From Acanthococcus lagerstroemiae (Eukaryota; Arthropoda; Insecta; Hemiptera; Eriococcidae), in NCBI GenBank assembly GCA_031841125.1, contig CM063112.1, forward strand, positions 65,430,057 through 65,494,056: a DNA stretch of 64,000 bases, read 5' to 3'. The stretch's first letter is position 1; each line of letters opens with the position of its first letter. This document shows, piece by piece, positions 1 through 11,519 of the stretch. Below the pieces are notes generated by a model. The model had not been told where the DNA came from. It searched no databases and saw only the letters and a list, made by a program, of their open reading frames with translations. Both the position numbers and the translations under genes were made by a program.

Positions 1-1879
1 TGATAGAGTGTTGGTGGTAGTAGCGGAGGTGGCGGCACTGGCAATGAAGATAATATAGCAGCAGTAGCAGCGGCCCCGTCGTAATAGCGTACGGTACGAG
101 TGTGGAAAAGTGGACGAATGGAAAAAACGAAGAAGGTTGCCAAAGCGAGAAAATGTCCACAATAGACTTTGATTACGAAATTGTACATTTGGTGCGGCCA
201 CAATCAGAGTCTTTTTTATTACATTCGGATGCGATACAAACGAACACAAAAGACACCGATTTATCAGAGTTTTTACTCGATTGTTCGATTTAGTAACACG
301 TGGATACTAGGTATGTGTAATGTGTATGTACTTAATACTCGTATGAACGTATTTACGCGGTAAACGCGATGTACGGTGCGCAATGTGCGGTTTACAGCGT
401 ATCAAGTACGTTTAATGTCTGTGTATGTAGATACTATACACGAGTACTAAGCCTACGAATGGGTATCACTTATGTAGGTATATACAGGGGCAGGGTATAT
501 CTTCCTTCAGTTTTCACGCGTAAGTAATGTTCGAAATAACTTTAAAATACCCATGCTACCTATTTCGCGTTTTAACCGACTGAGGCGATAGCCTCACCCG
601 ACGAGGCTGCCAGTCCGGAACTTTCACCCGTAGCTCCGTGTTAATCACCAAGTTTGCTAGTGTACCTTCTAATTTGGTGAAAGTCTCCGCAACCAGAGCC
701 CAAGTATCCTATCTACCGACTCGGACCAATATCCACCGACCATCCCCGTCAGTCTTCTCCAAGTGTAAATTATACGGGGACCGCCGAAGTGTATTTCTTT
801 TGTCCTCGTGACGTCACCCGTCTACCGAACAGATTATTTGTTTACGGAGCTTAAATGATAGTAACATGAGTAAGCTTCCAGAGCCTACCAGTCTAGTCTG
901 CTCGAAACACCTTTCTCCCATCTCTCTTATTCCCTCTCCTGTCCAAGTACCGCAGAATCGAGCCTATCCGTATTCGTTTTCTTATTTTACTCATTTTTTA
1001 TTTTTCTTACCGGTACCTATTTCGTTTATTATTGAAGGATGCAAATGTGTGTATGTGTGTGTGTGTGTGTCTGCGTGTGTACGCGTGTATCATTACGTGC
1101 TCGTTCGTCTTCGTCTTGTTTGAAAATCTGTTCCGCTCAAATAAACTGCTCGTTTTTGCAACGACTATATTTTTCAGGATTAAATCCCCGGAGAATATTT
1201 CTGATTTTTTACGACGCGGTTTCTTTTCTTTTTTAAATCGTTCGGCAGCGGAAAGTTTCTTTTGAAAATTTTTTACTGACGCGATGTTGTTTTCTATCCG
1301 TGTACGATTAAATAGCAGACGCCCGAACGAAGGAAGAAAACGAAAACTCTCACTCGAATTTGAGTTAGCCAGCAGCTAACTGGCTAGAAGTAGAAAGGAC
1401 GTGTTGGTCCAGGACATTCGGACAGTTCGTTATTTATCGTCTCAATTATCATTAATTGGGCTTATGAATGGGAAATATGACGGACTACACGTGAAATCAC
1501 CATGGTTTGTTTTTAATAACCGCACTGATCTACGATTGAATACTTTTAGCACTATCATCTCAAGGAGATCAAATTGCTACATGAAGCGTCTACTCGCTCA
1601 CCCCAGTGAGGAGGCCATACAGTTTCTAGACGACTCATCGAACAACATACGTCGTCTTCGACGTAAACATACCCGCTGGATTTAATTAATAATTAATAAC
1701 TAGTGTCGTATTGCATTCACTTGAATGTTAGATATATGGTTGCACATATACTATAATTATCCATATTATTCATATTGTGATACTTTTAGATAAATGCTTT
1801 CATGTACTCAGGCAGTTCCTAATGAACTGTGAAAGGAAAAAAATTTTAATATCGTTTTAAACAGCGGTTCAAAAAGTTG
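1..1879. other. gene-free stretch
   Basis: No gene can be supported. A short TG-rich tract lies near 1045-1080. A 94-codon frame at 1401-1685 (+) has no recognisable domain, and its first codon is GTG or TTG-like rather than an ATG in good context, so I treat it as chance. Confidence 0.5.
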
Positions 1880-2240
1880 AAATAATAATAATAATAATTC
1901 AATTCAATTCAAAAAACGTTTATTTTGTTAATCATACTTTTTATATACTTTGTAGTTAGATTACGCCGCCCTATGCGAGAGGTGGATCATTACATTTAAA
2001 CGGTAGTAAACGAAAGAAATATTTGTAAATAATAATGACACGAAAATCTCAATCGAGCACAAAGCTGCAAAAGCCATGAATTGGGTAGTGGTAGCGAGTG
2101 CAGAAACAACAGAGATAGTAACCATATAAATTGAGACTATAAAAAGTAATAAGTACTAATAAGAAATATTAATAAGACGAAGAAGTGTAGAGCTAGCAGC
2201 AAGTACCTATAACTAACCAGAGGAGGCAATTTTACCTGTT
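1880..2240 (-). mobile_element. 3' end of a non-LTR retrotransposon (LINE)
   Basis: Read on the minus strand, this piece ends in AATAAAC, a T run, then TTGAATTGAATTGAATT followed by (ATT)n at 1881-1898. A short reiterated tail after a polyadenylation-like signal is characteristic of Jockey/CR1-type LINE 3' ends. The plus-strand element ending near 33900 has a similar finish (AATAAACC, then TTCAATTCAATT). No coding remains are seen. The upstream limit (about 2240) is approximate. That this is a LINE end is inference from tail structure only. Confidence 0.45.
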
Positions 2241-2689
2241 ATTTTTAAGCGTGCGCAATCGCATTAAGTGATAACGTGATTTCTCTGTTTTTTTCCAAAC
2301 AATTTCAAGGTACTCACGACTTTTCGCCATTCCTCAAACCTAAGGATAAGTATATAAGATAATTAAACAAATCTGGAAAATGATTTAAAAACACTAGGAT
2401 GTAATACCTACCCTTCTTCTCTTTGTGTCACTTCAAGTTTTTAAGGACCTGCGGAAAAACTCGATTAAATAATAGAGGTAACTGCAATTACAAAGTCATG
2501 TTCGCGACAGAACCTTTTCCTTTTCATCCGAGGAAATGAACGAGTCTTTCGTCCTCAAAGAGTGGAAAGGAGTTCATTTCACTCGAAAAAACGAAGCGTC
2601 TTCTTCTTCTCCTCATCCTTTCTCGAAGAAAAGAAGAAGTTTCTCTTTCATTTCTGAATTTTCATAACTGTATCGACCACTTTCATTTT

Positions 2690-3330
2690 ACTCGGTTCAG
2701 ATGCGAAATTTCGATTTTTGGAGCTGGGATGCGACCGCGGCGTACTCCAAATTCAATGGAAAATCGAAATTAGCGATCTGAATATCGATGGTTAGTTTAA
2801 CTTTCTCAAGTCTTTACGCCAGTCTTCTTACCTATTTCAAGTTCGAATTTTGGGTTCTAAGGCATAAATTCGAATTGGATCGGAAATTATACGCGATATT
2901 CGAAATAAGTGACCCAATAAACAACTCTATTCCGACGCTTCGTTCGATTCTTTTGGCGAAAAGTCCATGGGGTTCCTTCGAAAAGAGAAAAAGTCGGATT
3001 TAGAACCCGAATGTGGATCGGATCAAAAGTCTGATTGGACTTTCAAAATCAATCAGCCACCAAAAAAAGAAGAAGAAAAAATCCGATACTTCTTCGGGTT
3101 GTTTCGGCAAAGTTAATATTATCGTGTCTCTTTGGAAGAAGGAAAAGTAGAATGTGGGGCTCAAATCAAGGTCAGATAAAAAATCTGACGCGATAATAGA
3201 AATCAGTGACCGCGAAAAAAATCCCTATTTCGATAGTCTGCTCGGTACATTACCATCCGAAAATCAGAACCCCATTGGAGTGGATGGAAGATGGAGAGCG
3301 ACGTTTTTCAATAAAAAGGAAACTACCTAC
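2690..3330. repeat. degenerate dispersed repeat, family D
   Basis: This stretch shares short phrases with 16430-17260, 43745-44125 and 63225-63640. Examples are CGAAAT(A)AGTGACC, ATCCCTATTTCGATA and GATTCGAT(C)CCGATT, in the same order around AT-rich spacers. The copies are very diverged and do not align base for base by eye. No coding potential is seen. It may be an old tandem or dispersed family. Confidence 0.3.
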
Positions 3331-6300
3331 CTCGCCAAATATAGATTCGATTGCGTTAAAAGCGCATCCTGAACAAGTGCCCGCGCGGAGGTACTTTCTA
3401 TAGGTGGCAAATTCGAAAACTGATTCGATCGCTCAATCGCGGTCTCGGCCCGAATGCCGCTTACAACGTCTCTCTCAAAAGAATAAAATCAATCTGTAGG
3501 ATCCTCGCAACGGTTATCTCGCGTATTTGTACAACAATTGACCACTCTGTTGTCCATTATCTAATACTGTAGAAACAGACAGGTATGAATCCCTTTCTGT
3601 ACGGTCGGGGGCTCGGTTGTTGTATGATGTATAACAACGCAAGATGACGCTGTGTACCCACATGTCTGATACCGATCTAAGACTGATTCCAGACATTAAG
3701 ACCGATTCTGGTATGGAATTTCAAATGGTCTTTCTGGGCCGCGGTTTTCAGGTTTTTTTTTCTATATTACCGGTCCTGGTTGCGATCTGTTTACATGTAA
3801 AATCGTTTAGATCTTCCGGTCTCACTCCCGGTCACCGTGCCTAATACTTTCCGACTCGAATACTTACTACATAATACATAATATAATCGATGATAGAGTG
3901 GGGCGTATGGCGGTGCACGCCAGCCAAATTGGCCCCGGGACACTGCACCCCTCACCTGGAATGACCCCGATTGGGCCTGCGTCCTACATATTATATGTAT
4001 AAGCACCATTACCACTACGGTGCCAACCCAAGCCGCGTGATTAACACTATAGCTGTACGTTTCCCACTTCCTATAGATGTAGTTAGTCACAATTACAGTA
4101 ACGCACAGAGTACCTACCTCGTATACGTACGTATACCCTACCCGTAAGACTTCCGTTTTCCATCTTTAAACGGAATAAATACCTACCTACAGTCTCTTTG
4201 TAACAGCCACCATACTCGTACATCAAAAAGACGCGCGAGAGACTTTACCTCGTACCTTTCATCATTTTTGAATTACTCCTTAGTTTTCAAAGTAATTGGT
4301 TTACTCGCGCAGTCGTTCCACCCAAAGGCGTCCTGTTCCATTAATTTAATAAGGTCGGCGAAATACTCGTAAGTTACTCACTTCCCGTAGTAGCCTGCGC
4401 GCCTACCATCTTCCTCTCATCCGCACCCTTCTTTTGCCGCTTCGCTCATTCGCGATCGTTCGACTTATTGTTTCACTTCCGCACCTATAGCCTTTGCCGT
4501 TAGTTTATTATTAGTGTTATTACAAACAACGTAACCAGGCCAGCCCCTACTAGCTACTTGCGCGCTTGTTACTGCATACCAAGATACACTGAACTTGCAC
4601 GCGAGTCGTGAGTGGGCACGTACAGGTACAGTGTACAAGAAGGTATCTAGATAGTAAGTGTATTTCCGAAATCTGACGAAACAGCGAAATCCGCTGGCTT
4701 CTTGGATATACGAGTAGTTTAGGCAGCTCCACTTACCTAAAGCTACCAAACCTCGTTATTCTTCGTTTCCTTTTCCTCCTCCTCCTCCTCCTCCTCTTTC
4801 CCCTCAATCCTGTAGCTTATGCCAGAGCGTGGTAATGCAAGTCATTCAATAGCGCGGTTTTTACGACAAATTAGCCTGCATAGTTTGCTATTACTTGTAC
4901 CGTTGGTACCACTGTTAATCGCGTTAGAGTACATATTTTGTTCTCTGTGCCGAAGATACGTGCGTAATGCACCACGAATAGTTGATAGCAGCTAGCTCCG
5001 GGTGTCACTTTGTTGAGTAGACGACTCACGAGTGAGGTACACTTAACAGCGCCAATCCTTCAGGTACCTCTGTGTAGTAGCGCACTCTGCGAGTAAAGTA
5101 CTGGTACACAGCCTGGTTCCTGAAAACTGGCGGAAGATTTGAAAGCGTGACATCCGTCCACTTCGATTGATGCTGTCATCGCACCGTGTTCCCTGGAATG
5201 TTAGCGGAGAGGATTAAAACCCTGCCCGGTACAACACTGACAACCGATAAACCAGCTTTCGCTCGCTGATAGCCTGAATGTTGTCGTAGGCGAACGGTCG
5301 GAACCTATATTTCGTGGTACACCAGCAACCCGTACTACATCAGATTAGAGCCTTCGACTATGCGACTAAAAATCGAATAATACGTAATACCTACAGTCAT
5401 TTTGCGCGAAAGAAGACCCCCTCCCCCGTGTATTTATAGATTAGGTACTTAGGGTTAGAGTTATACGGCGGGTCGGGCGAAATGTACGATTTATAGAGGC
5501 TCGCGAATATTTACTAGCGAGACGTTGGTCGCTTATACACCACTAGATAGGTATTTTTACGAATCAAAGGCCTGCGTTTATATTATGTGACTTTCTTAAG
5601 TACGAGTACGAGTACGTAGCTGTAGGCAAGTATTGGCGCATCTACTGGCGTAAAAGTAAACGAGGTATATTACGAGTATTAGTATGTACACGAAAACCAC
5701 CTTTCCCTCGTTTCGTTTTTACTTTCTATTTTAGTAGCGGAAAGTTACAAATACATCGTAGAAGGTGATGAAAATTCTCATCTTTAAAGATGAACGCTTT
5801 AGATTTTTAATTTAAAATAAATTGATTCTTCGTTTGCTTCGGGCAACTAACTATTAAATACATAATAATATCCGACCGTGTACCAACTTCGAATCTCATA
5901 CATTTTTAATTTTTCCGTCACCTTTTCCTCACCGCACTACAGCTAGGCTGCTGCGAACGTCGTGTCGTCGTTGCCTCCTCGTACGATAGATAATCCGATT
6001 TTGTGAGTAACTACGCCGCACGTTATAACTCCAGATCGCTTTTTACGTCGAACTCTCTATATTCGTACACCCCGCCGTATATTAAAAACAGTATACGTAG
6101 ATATCATTATACTTTCGAAATAGTATAGTTCCACAAAAAAAAAAAAAAAAAAAAAAAAGCAATTTGAAATTTGAAATTAACCTAAACTGACGTCGATACA
6201 TCGGTCTATCGTCGAGAACGTGATTCATTTTCCGCCCAACTTTAATGATCCAATTTCGGCTCTCGATAGTACGAGTGGCTATATTACGAGTATACGTAGC

Positions 6301-7788
6301 TGTTATTTCATTTTTCACCTCGCTAGCTGCGATAAAACAGAAGAAGTGAAAACAAGAGCAATCGCTTTCGCTAGATAGGAGAACTGCGCCAAATAAGGGA
6401 TACGTATCACTTTTACATTACCCATATGTACGTATAATAAATTCGAGGTAATTATAATTGCAATACTTCTCGGCATAGCAACAGCTCATGAATAGGTACT
6501 TTTCTTCGCGTTCATTTTGTTAATTTATAATTTTCCTGCCCCCTGATGTAAGCGTAAAAATTTGATGATGAAGGTTTAATGCTCCTAATATGGGATACTA
6601 TACTATCATAAGCGCAGATAGCTGTCCTTGAGTGGGGGAGGTGGAATCTTGTGGGGCTGACAAGTATGGAAGTAATGCCAAAAATTCCATCGTTTGTATA
6701 ATTTGTCAGTCTTTTGAGGATCATTCAATGGATTTGGGGGCTAAGCTTCCATGACTATATGTGCCTATGGGTACTACTGTTCGTAATATTGTAACGATAT
6801 TCGCACTGAAAAACGTACAAGATATGGAATAACGATTCTATTCCACACTAATAGAGTACGAAAACACCGCAACAAGCGCAGTTGTTAAATCGCTTTGAAA
6901 ACGCACGATTTATCGCGTACAAAACTAGACCATACAGCGGCGGCCAGCGACCCCTATAATACCCTGGCGTTATCGGCGAAACTCCTTTTCGCTCTCGTTA
7001 TCGGTCTTCCATTCTGTTGCTCGAAACAAGTCGATCATTCTTCACTTATCTCGAATGTTTGAGAGCGTTAGCCACACAATGTGAAATACTGGACCTCAAC
7101 CAAATGTAAAAGATGAAGAAGCAGAGATTTCCAACAAAAATAGTGGGAATGAAAAAATTATCTAAATTGATCGGAACATCGGCGTCGAGTCATATGTACT
7201 ATTTAAAATCTTGTTACAGGGAGTCTACAGTTTCCTACATATTTTACTTCGCGTCAATGTTCAATCCTACTTTCGTAGCTTGAGGAGAATACCCAGAACT
7301 CTTTTGGTCGATTACTCGTACCTTAAAAAACTAAAAACGACCGAGCGAGTTATTCATTCTGGAATTGACTATACTTTTATACGAACCATTGATAATAGCT
7401 TCGATATTTCATTCGAATTGTCCAGGTAAACTTTGAGAACTCCGAGCTTTTTGAACTTCTCTTCTTTAAAAATATCGAAATTAGATCAATTTTTGAGAGA
7501 TCGTAGCAAAAATTTGCGCTTTAGGAAACTTCGCTGCAAGAAGATAACAGGACGCACGAAAAAGGCAAATGTTGCTAATTGCCTTTTTCCCATCGTACTT
7601 CTTAATTCCAGAACAGGGTATACATAGTATTCTGACTGCCAACGCTAGAGCCATGGAGCATGCACGCAGATATGAAACCTCTCCCCTCCCCCCTGTAAAT
7701 TTACTGCATGAAAAATGGCACGTTTCGAGTACCTATCTACTCACGAAGTTACAAGCCGAGGGAAATACTAGAAATATTCGAGGGTTAC

Positions 7789-7789
<1 letters not shown>
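3331..7789. other. gene-free stretch with simple repeats
   Basis: No gene is supported. It contains a (CCT)n tract at 4775-4796, an uninterrupted run of 24 A at 6135-6158, and one copy of the dispersed core repeat listed separately at 3893-4000. Frames of 60-99 codons on both strands show no domain and no consistent codon use. Confidence 0.45.
3893..4000 (-). repeat. dispersed core repeat, copy 1
   Basis: On the minus strand this contains a run of the form GTGTCCCGGGGCCAATTTGG followed by a purine/pyrimidine-alternating GCGTGCACCGCCATACGCCCC-like stretch. The same core occurs at 12955-13035 (+) and 39585-39650 (-). At 12955 it lies downstream of an ORF-like piece, as expected for the 3' UTR of a retroelement. 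The element class is unknown. Confidence 0.5.

Positions 7790-7821
<32 letters not shown>
7790..7821 (+). repeat. (TAA)n microsatellite, 5' flank of LINE
   Basis: About ten TAA units lie directly upstream of the truncated LINE. Together with the tract at 11481-11518 it brackets the LINE on both sides. Confidence 0.9.
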
Positions 7822-7826
<5 letters not shown>

Positions 7827-8580
7827 CCTGGTTAAAGCGCTTAATACATATGCGGTGCCTGTACTGACGTACTCATTCGGAATAATCGGCGGAAGCGACA
7901 CAGAGCTAGAAGACCTTGAAAGAAGAGTGAGGGTGTTAATGGTGAGGAACAGAAGGTCCGCAATAGAAAGAGTAACACTACCTAGAAATAGGGGGGGGGG
8001 TCGTGGAGTCGCGAACCTAAAATGGCTGCACAATAAACAAACTGATAACATCAGAAGATACTTTCAAAAAAAGAAGATAACATCTGAATTTCACAAAGCA
8101 GTGGTGACGGCAGATAGGAGTTTAACCACGGTGCGATTACAGGAAGAGAACCCAAGAACAGTGGATCAGCAAAAGAAAGCAGCATACAATGAGGAACTGT
8201 ACGCCAGATGGAGGAGCAAGGTAATTCACGGAAGATACTCGGCAGAGCTCGAAAACGAGGATGTGGACAGACAGGCCTCACTCATGTGGCTGACGGATGG
8301 CCTTCTCTACCCCGAGACGGAGGGATTCTTCTCGGCAATACAGGACGGTGTAATCAAAACAAGAAATTACGGAAAATATTATGTAATGAAAGATAGAGCG
8401 ATAACTGATGATAAATGCAGGCTGTGCGGTAAGGTCACCGAGACTATAGAGCATATCAGCAGTGCGTGCGAGAAGCTTGTGACCGAAGAATACAGAGAGC
8501 AGCATGATAGTGTCGCTAAAGTCGTACATGGGGCGCTGGTCAGAAAAGTCATCAACGAAGAGACTACACGCGGTCTATAG
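7822..8580 (+). pseudogene. C-terminal part of a Dong/R4-like LINE polyprotein (truncated)
   Basis: An open frame of about 250 codons starts abruptly in the (TAA)n tract with no natural initiation codon, so it is a 5'-truncated copy. Its beginning (ALNTYAVPVLTYSFGII, then a GGRG-like glycine stretch) matches the post-catalytic thumb region of non-LTR reverse transcriptases. Near the end there is a zinc-knuckle pattern C-X2-C-X8-H-X4-C (codons at 8416, 8425, 8452, 8467), followed by EYREQHDSVAKVVH. In the R2/R4 groups this kind of segment precedes the restriction-like endonuclease domain. The catalytic RT motifs lie 5' and are missing. The endonuclease domain is absent: the frame stops at TAG 8578-8580 close to the 3' end, suggesting an internal deletion. 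Placement in R4/Dong rests on the knuckle and on insertion in TAA repeats, the known target of Bombyx Dong. R2-like alternatives are not excluded. Confidence 0.7.
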
Positions 8581-8624
8581 ACTTGATCAGAAGATTCTCT
8601 ATAGAATAGTAGCACCGGGAACAG
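8581..8624 (+). mobile_element. 3' UTR of the Dong/R4-like LINE, part 1
   Basis: This is a short non-coding tail after the stop codon. It ends in CCGGGAACAG (8615-8624). The same 10 bases restart at 11453 on the far side of the foldback element, where the tail continues to the (TAA)n tract. Confidence 0.6.
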
Positions 8625-9423
8625 GGTCCATTGCCCTGCCCCCCCCCCAATTTGACTTTAGACCCGATTTTGGGGTAGGGAAAATGTACCTGAAATGTAC
8701 CCAAATGTACCGCTAATATTACAAAATGTACCTCCTCCCCTTGCGAAGGGGGAACAAAAGTACTTTGGTGGGGCCAGGGTGACGGGAGCCCCCCATTTGT
8801 CTGATTCCGTCAAATTTGGTTCGAATAAAATGTATCCGAAATGTACCGAAATGTACCACCAATTATCTGAAAGGTACCCCCTTTATAGCTTCGGAGGGGA
8901 CTAAATTTGGTGAGGCTGTGGTAATGTTCTGCACAAATTCGGTGATAATGGAATGAATGGGGGGGGGGGGCTAACGTTAGCCTAGCCTCACCATATTTGA
9001 ACCTTCTCCCTTCGGCGATAAAGGAGGTACATTTCAGATAGTTAGTGGTACATTTCGGGTACATTTTATTCTGCACAAATTCGGTGAAATTGGAACAAAT
9101 GGGCTAACGTTACCAGAGCCCCACCAAATTTAATCCTCCCCCCGCGGCTATAAAGGGGGTACATTTCAGATAATTGGTGGTACATTTTGGTACATTTCGG
9201 GTACATTTCATTCGAACCAAATTTGACGAAATCAGACAAATTGGAGGGGGGGGGCTCCCGTTACCCTGGTCCCATCAAAGTACTTTTGTTCCCCCTTCAA
9301 AAGGGGAGGAGATACATTTTGTAATATTTGCGGTACATTTGAGTAGATTTGGGGCACATTTCCCCTAACCCAAAATCGGGTCTAAAATCAGTTTTTTTGG
9401 GGGGGGCAGGGTAACAAACCCCC
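8625..9423. repeat. left palindrome of the foldback element
   Basis: The left arm runs CCCTGCC, a C run, TTTAGACCCGATTTTGGGGTAGGG, then AAATGTACC repeats. It returns as the complement at the right end (CCCCTAACCCAAAATCGGGTC, then GGCAGGG). The pivot lies near the self-complementary CTAACGTTAG at 8971-8980. Internal words such as TTCTGCACAAATTCGGTG and ACCACCAATTATCTGAAA occur in both orientations. Confidence 0.8.
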
Positions 9424-9429
9424 GAATAC

Positions 9430-9865
9430 ACTCGAAAAATGCGGTCAAAATGGGTCAAAAATTGACTCTAGCTCAATTTTGACAACGGATTCGAATTCGT
9501 TTCGAAAAACTAATACAATTCGCACCAATATGCATTTGCGAGATTGCAAATTTCCTAGGGCGAACTGTTAAAGGCAAAAAACATTGGATTGGAGACTGCT
9601 AGAGATAAACTGAAAAATACGTTGTATTCGAAATTTTCTCCTCTATCCAGAATTTCAAACCGCACTGCTCTAACTGCCTCCGTTCCAAAATTATTCGCGA
9701 ATAGTCGGTTCGCCCCAGCAAAATACAAGGTACAATGGGTTGAAATTATGTGCGATGTGTGGCATATTCAACGTATCGAAGGCGCACTCGAAAATGTGGT
9801 CAAAATGGGTCAAAAATTGACTGTACCTCGATTTTGACAACTGATTCGAATTCGTCTCGAAAAAT
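9430..9865 (+). repeat. 80-bp direct repeat pair inside the foldback element
   Basis: The segments 9430-9509 and 9786-9865 are about 90 % alike by eye. Both run ACTCGAAAA, GCGG/GTGGTCAAAATGGG, CAATTTTGACAAC-like, GATTCGAATTCGT and CTCGAAAAA. They sit just outside the two ends of the left arm of the middle palindrome. Confidence 0.75.
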
Positions 9866-10323
9866 TAAGTAATCAGCGCCGACGCCGAAGCTCTCCAAAA
9901 ATTTTTTCGGCCCAAAAAAGACACGATGTATAGTATGGAGAAATTTGCAAAATTTTGAATTAAAGACTGTTTTTTACTCAGTTTCTCACGCTGAGTCCGA
10001 ATGTGGAGTTCAAATTCGGCGGCGACTCACCGTAAACTTTTTGTGCTAGCGCCTTTGACACGTTGAATATGCCACACATCGCACACCAATTCAACCCATT
10101 GTACCTTCTATTTTTCTGGGGCGAACCGACAATTCGCAAATAATTTTGGAACGAAGGCAGTTAGAGCAGTGCGGGTTAAAATTCTGGATAGAGGTAAAAA
10201 TTTCGAATAAAATGTATTTTTCAGCTTTCCCCTAGCAGTCTCCAATCCAAAGTTTTTCGCCTTTTACCAGTTCGCCTCAGGAAATTCGCAATCTCGCAAA
10301 TGCATATTGGTGCGAATTGTATT
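9512..10323. repeat. middle palindrome: about 275-bp inverted arms with a 263-bp spacer
   Basis: The arm 9512-9785 is repeated as its reverse complement at 10049-10323. Landmarks are CAATTCGCACCAATATGC at the outer edge, GGATTGGAGACTGCTAG in the middle, and GTGCGATGTGTGGCATATTC at the inner edge. Arms are roughly 90 % alike. The spacer 9786-10048 carries the second 80-bp direct repeat. No coding sequence is seen. Confidence 0.85.
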
Positions 10324-10386
10324 GCAGATCCAACGACTTTAAGGCGTCACTACATTTTTAAAAAGTTGGCGAAATTGCCGAAATAC

Positions 10387-11452
10387 GGATCCATTACCCT
10401 GCCCCCCCCCCCAATTTGATTTTAGACCCGATTGTGGGGTAGGGGAAATGTACCCGAAATGTACCACTAATATTACAAAATATACCTCCTCCCCTTGCGA
10501 AGGAGAAAAAAAAAGTACTTTGTTGGGGCCAGGGTAACGGGCGCCCCCCAATTTGTCTAATTTCGTCAAATTTGATTCGAATGAAATGTTACCGAAATGT
10601 ACCAAAATGTACCACCAATTATCTGAAATGTACCCCCTTTATAGCTGCGGGGGAAGGATTCAATTTGGTGGAGCTGTGGTAACGTGAGCCCCTCTCCATT
10701 TGTTCCAATTTCATCGAATTTGTGCAGAATGAAATGTACCCGAAATGTACCGAAATGTACCGAAATGTACGAGTATGTACCATCAATTATATAAAATGTA
10801 ATACCAAAAGTATAAGGGGGCTGAAAAGAATTAGAGCTCCAAACTTAGCTGATTTCGTCAAATTTGTTTCGAATGAAATGGACCCGAAATGTACCACCAA
10901 TTATCTGAAAGGTACCCCCTTTATAGCTGCGGAGGGGAGGATTAAATTTGGTGGAGCTGTGGTAATGTTCTGCACAAATTCGGTGAAAGTGGAATGAATG
11001 GGGAGGCTAACGTTAGCACAGCCCTACCATATTTAATCCTCCTCCCTGCGGTGATAAAGGGGGTACATTTCAGATAGTTGGTGGTACATTTCGGTACATT
11101 TCGGGTACATTTCATTCTGCACAAATTCGGTGAAATTGGAACAAATGGGGGGGGGCTAACGTTACCACAGCCCACCAAATTTGATCCTCCCCCCGTGGTT
11201 ATAAAGGGGGTACATATCAGATAATTGGTGGTACATTTTGGTACATTTCAGGTACATTTCATTCGAACCAAATTTGACAAAATCAGACAAATTGGGGGCT
11301 CCCATTATCCTGGCCCCAACAAAGTACTTTTTCCCCCCTTCACAAGGGGAGGAGGTACATTTTGTAATTTTTGCGGTACATTTCGGGTACATTTCCCCTA
11401 ACCCAAAATCGGGTCTAAAATCAAATTGTGGGGAGGGCAGGGTGACGAACCC
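10387..11452. repeat. right palindrome of the foldback element
   Basis: This is a longer copy of the left palindrome. It opens with GGATCCATTACCCTGCC and a C run, pivots near CTAACGTTAG at 11007-11016, and closes with GGTCTAAAATC and GGCAGGGTGACGAACCCC. It carries an extra module of GAAATGTACC repeats compared with the left copy. Confidence 0.8.
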
Positions 11453-11480
11453 CCGGGAACAGCCCGTGATAACAAACAAA
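11453..11480 (+). mobile_element. 3' UTR of the Dong/R4-like LINE, part 2
   Basis: The segment begins with the second copy of CCGGGAACAG, continues CCCGTGATAACAAACAAAA, and runs directly into (TAA)n. It completes the tail begun at 8581-8624. Confidence 0.6.

Positions 11481-11518
<38 letters not shown>
11481..11518 (+). repeat. (TAA)n microsatellite, 3' flank of LINE
   Basis: About twelve TAA units follow the LINE tail. With 7790-7821 this places the LINE inside a TAA tract. Confidence 0.9.

Positions 11519-11519
<1 letters not shown>

Larger units (their letters stand above)
8625..11452. mobile_element. 2.83 kb foldback-type (possibly Mutator-like) element with 10-bp target duplication
   Basis: The termini are inverted (GGTCCATTGCCCTGCC at the left; the complement of the right end reads GGTTCGTCACCCTGCC). 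The element is flanked by direct copies of CCGGGAACAG at 8615-8624 and 11453-11462. Removing it rejoins the LINE tail. Inside are three consecutive palindromes: 8625-9423, 9512-10323 and 10387-11452. The outer two are copies of each other and are full of GGTACATTTC / GAAATGTACC words. No transposase is seen; all frames inside are broken. Long arms built of short repeats plus a 9-10 bp duplication fit Foldback and Mutator-like elements. Superfamily assignment is inference. Confidence 0.7.

Noticed and set aside
7708..7821. ATG at 7708 as the start of the LINE protein
   Set aside because: The first 38 codons are flanking DNA and the (TAA)n tract read as isoleucines; the real coding part begins at the LINE junction.
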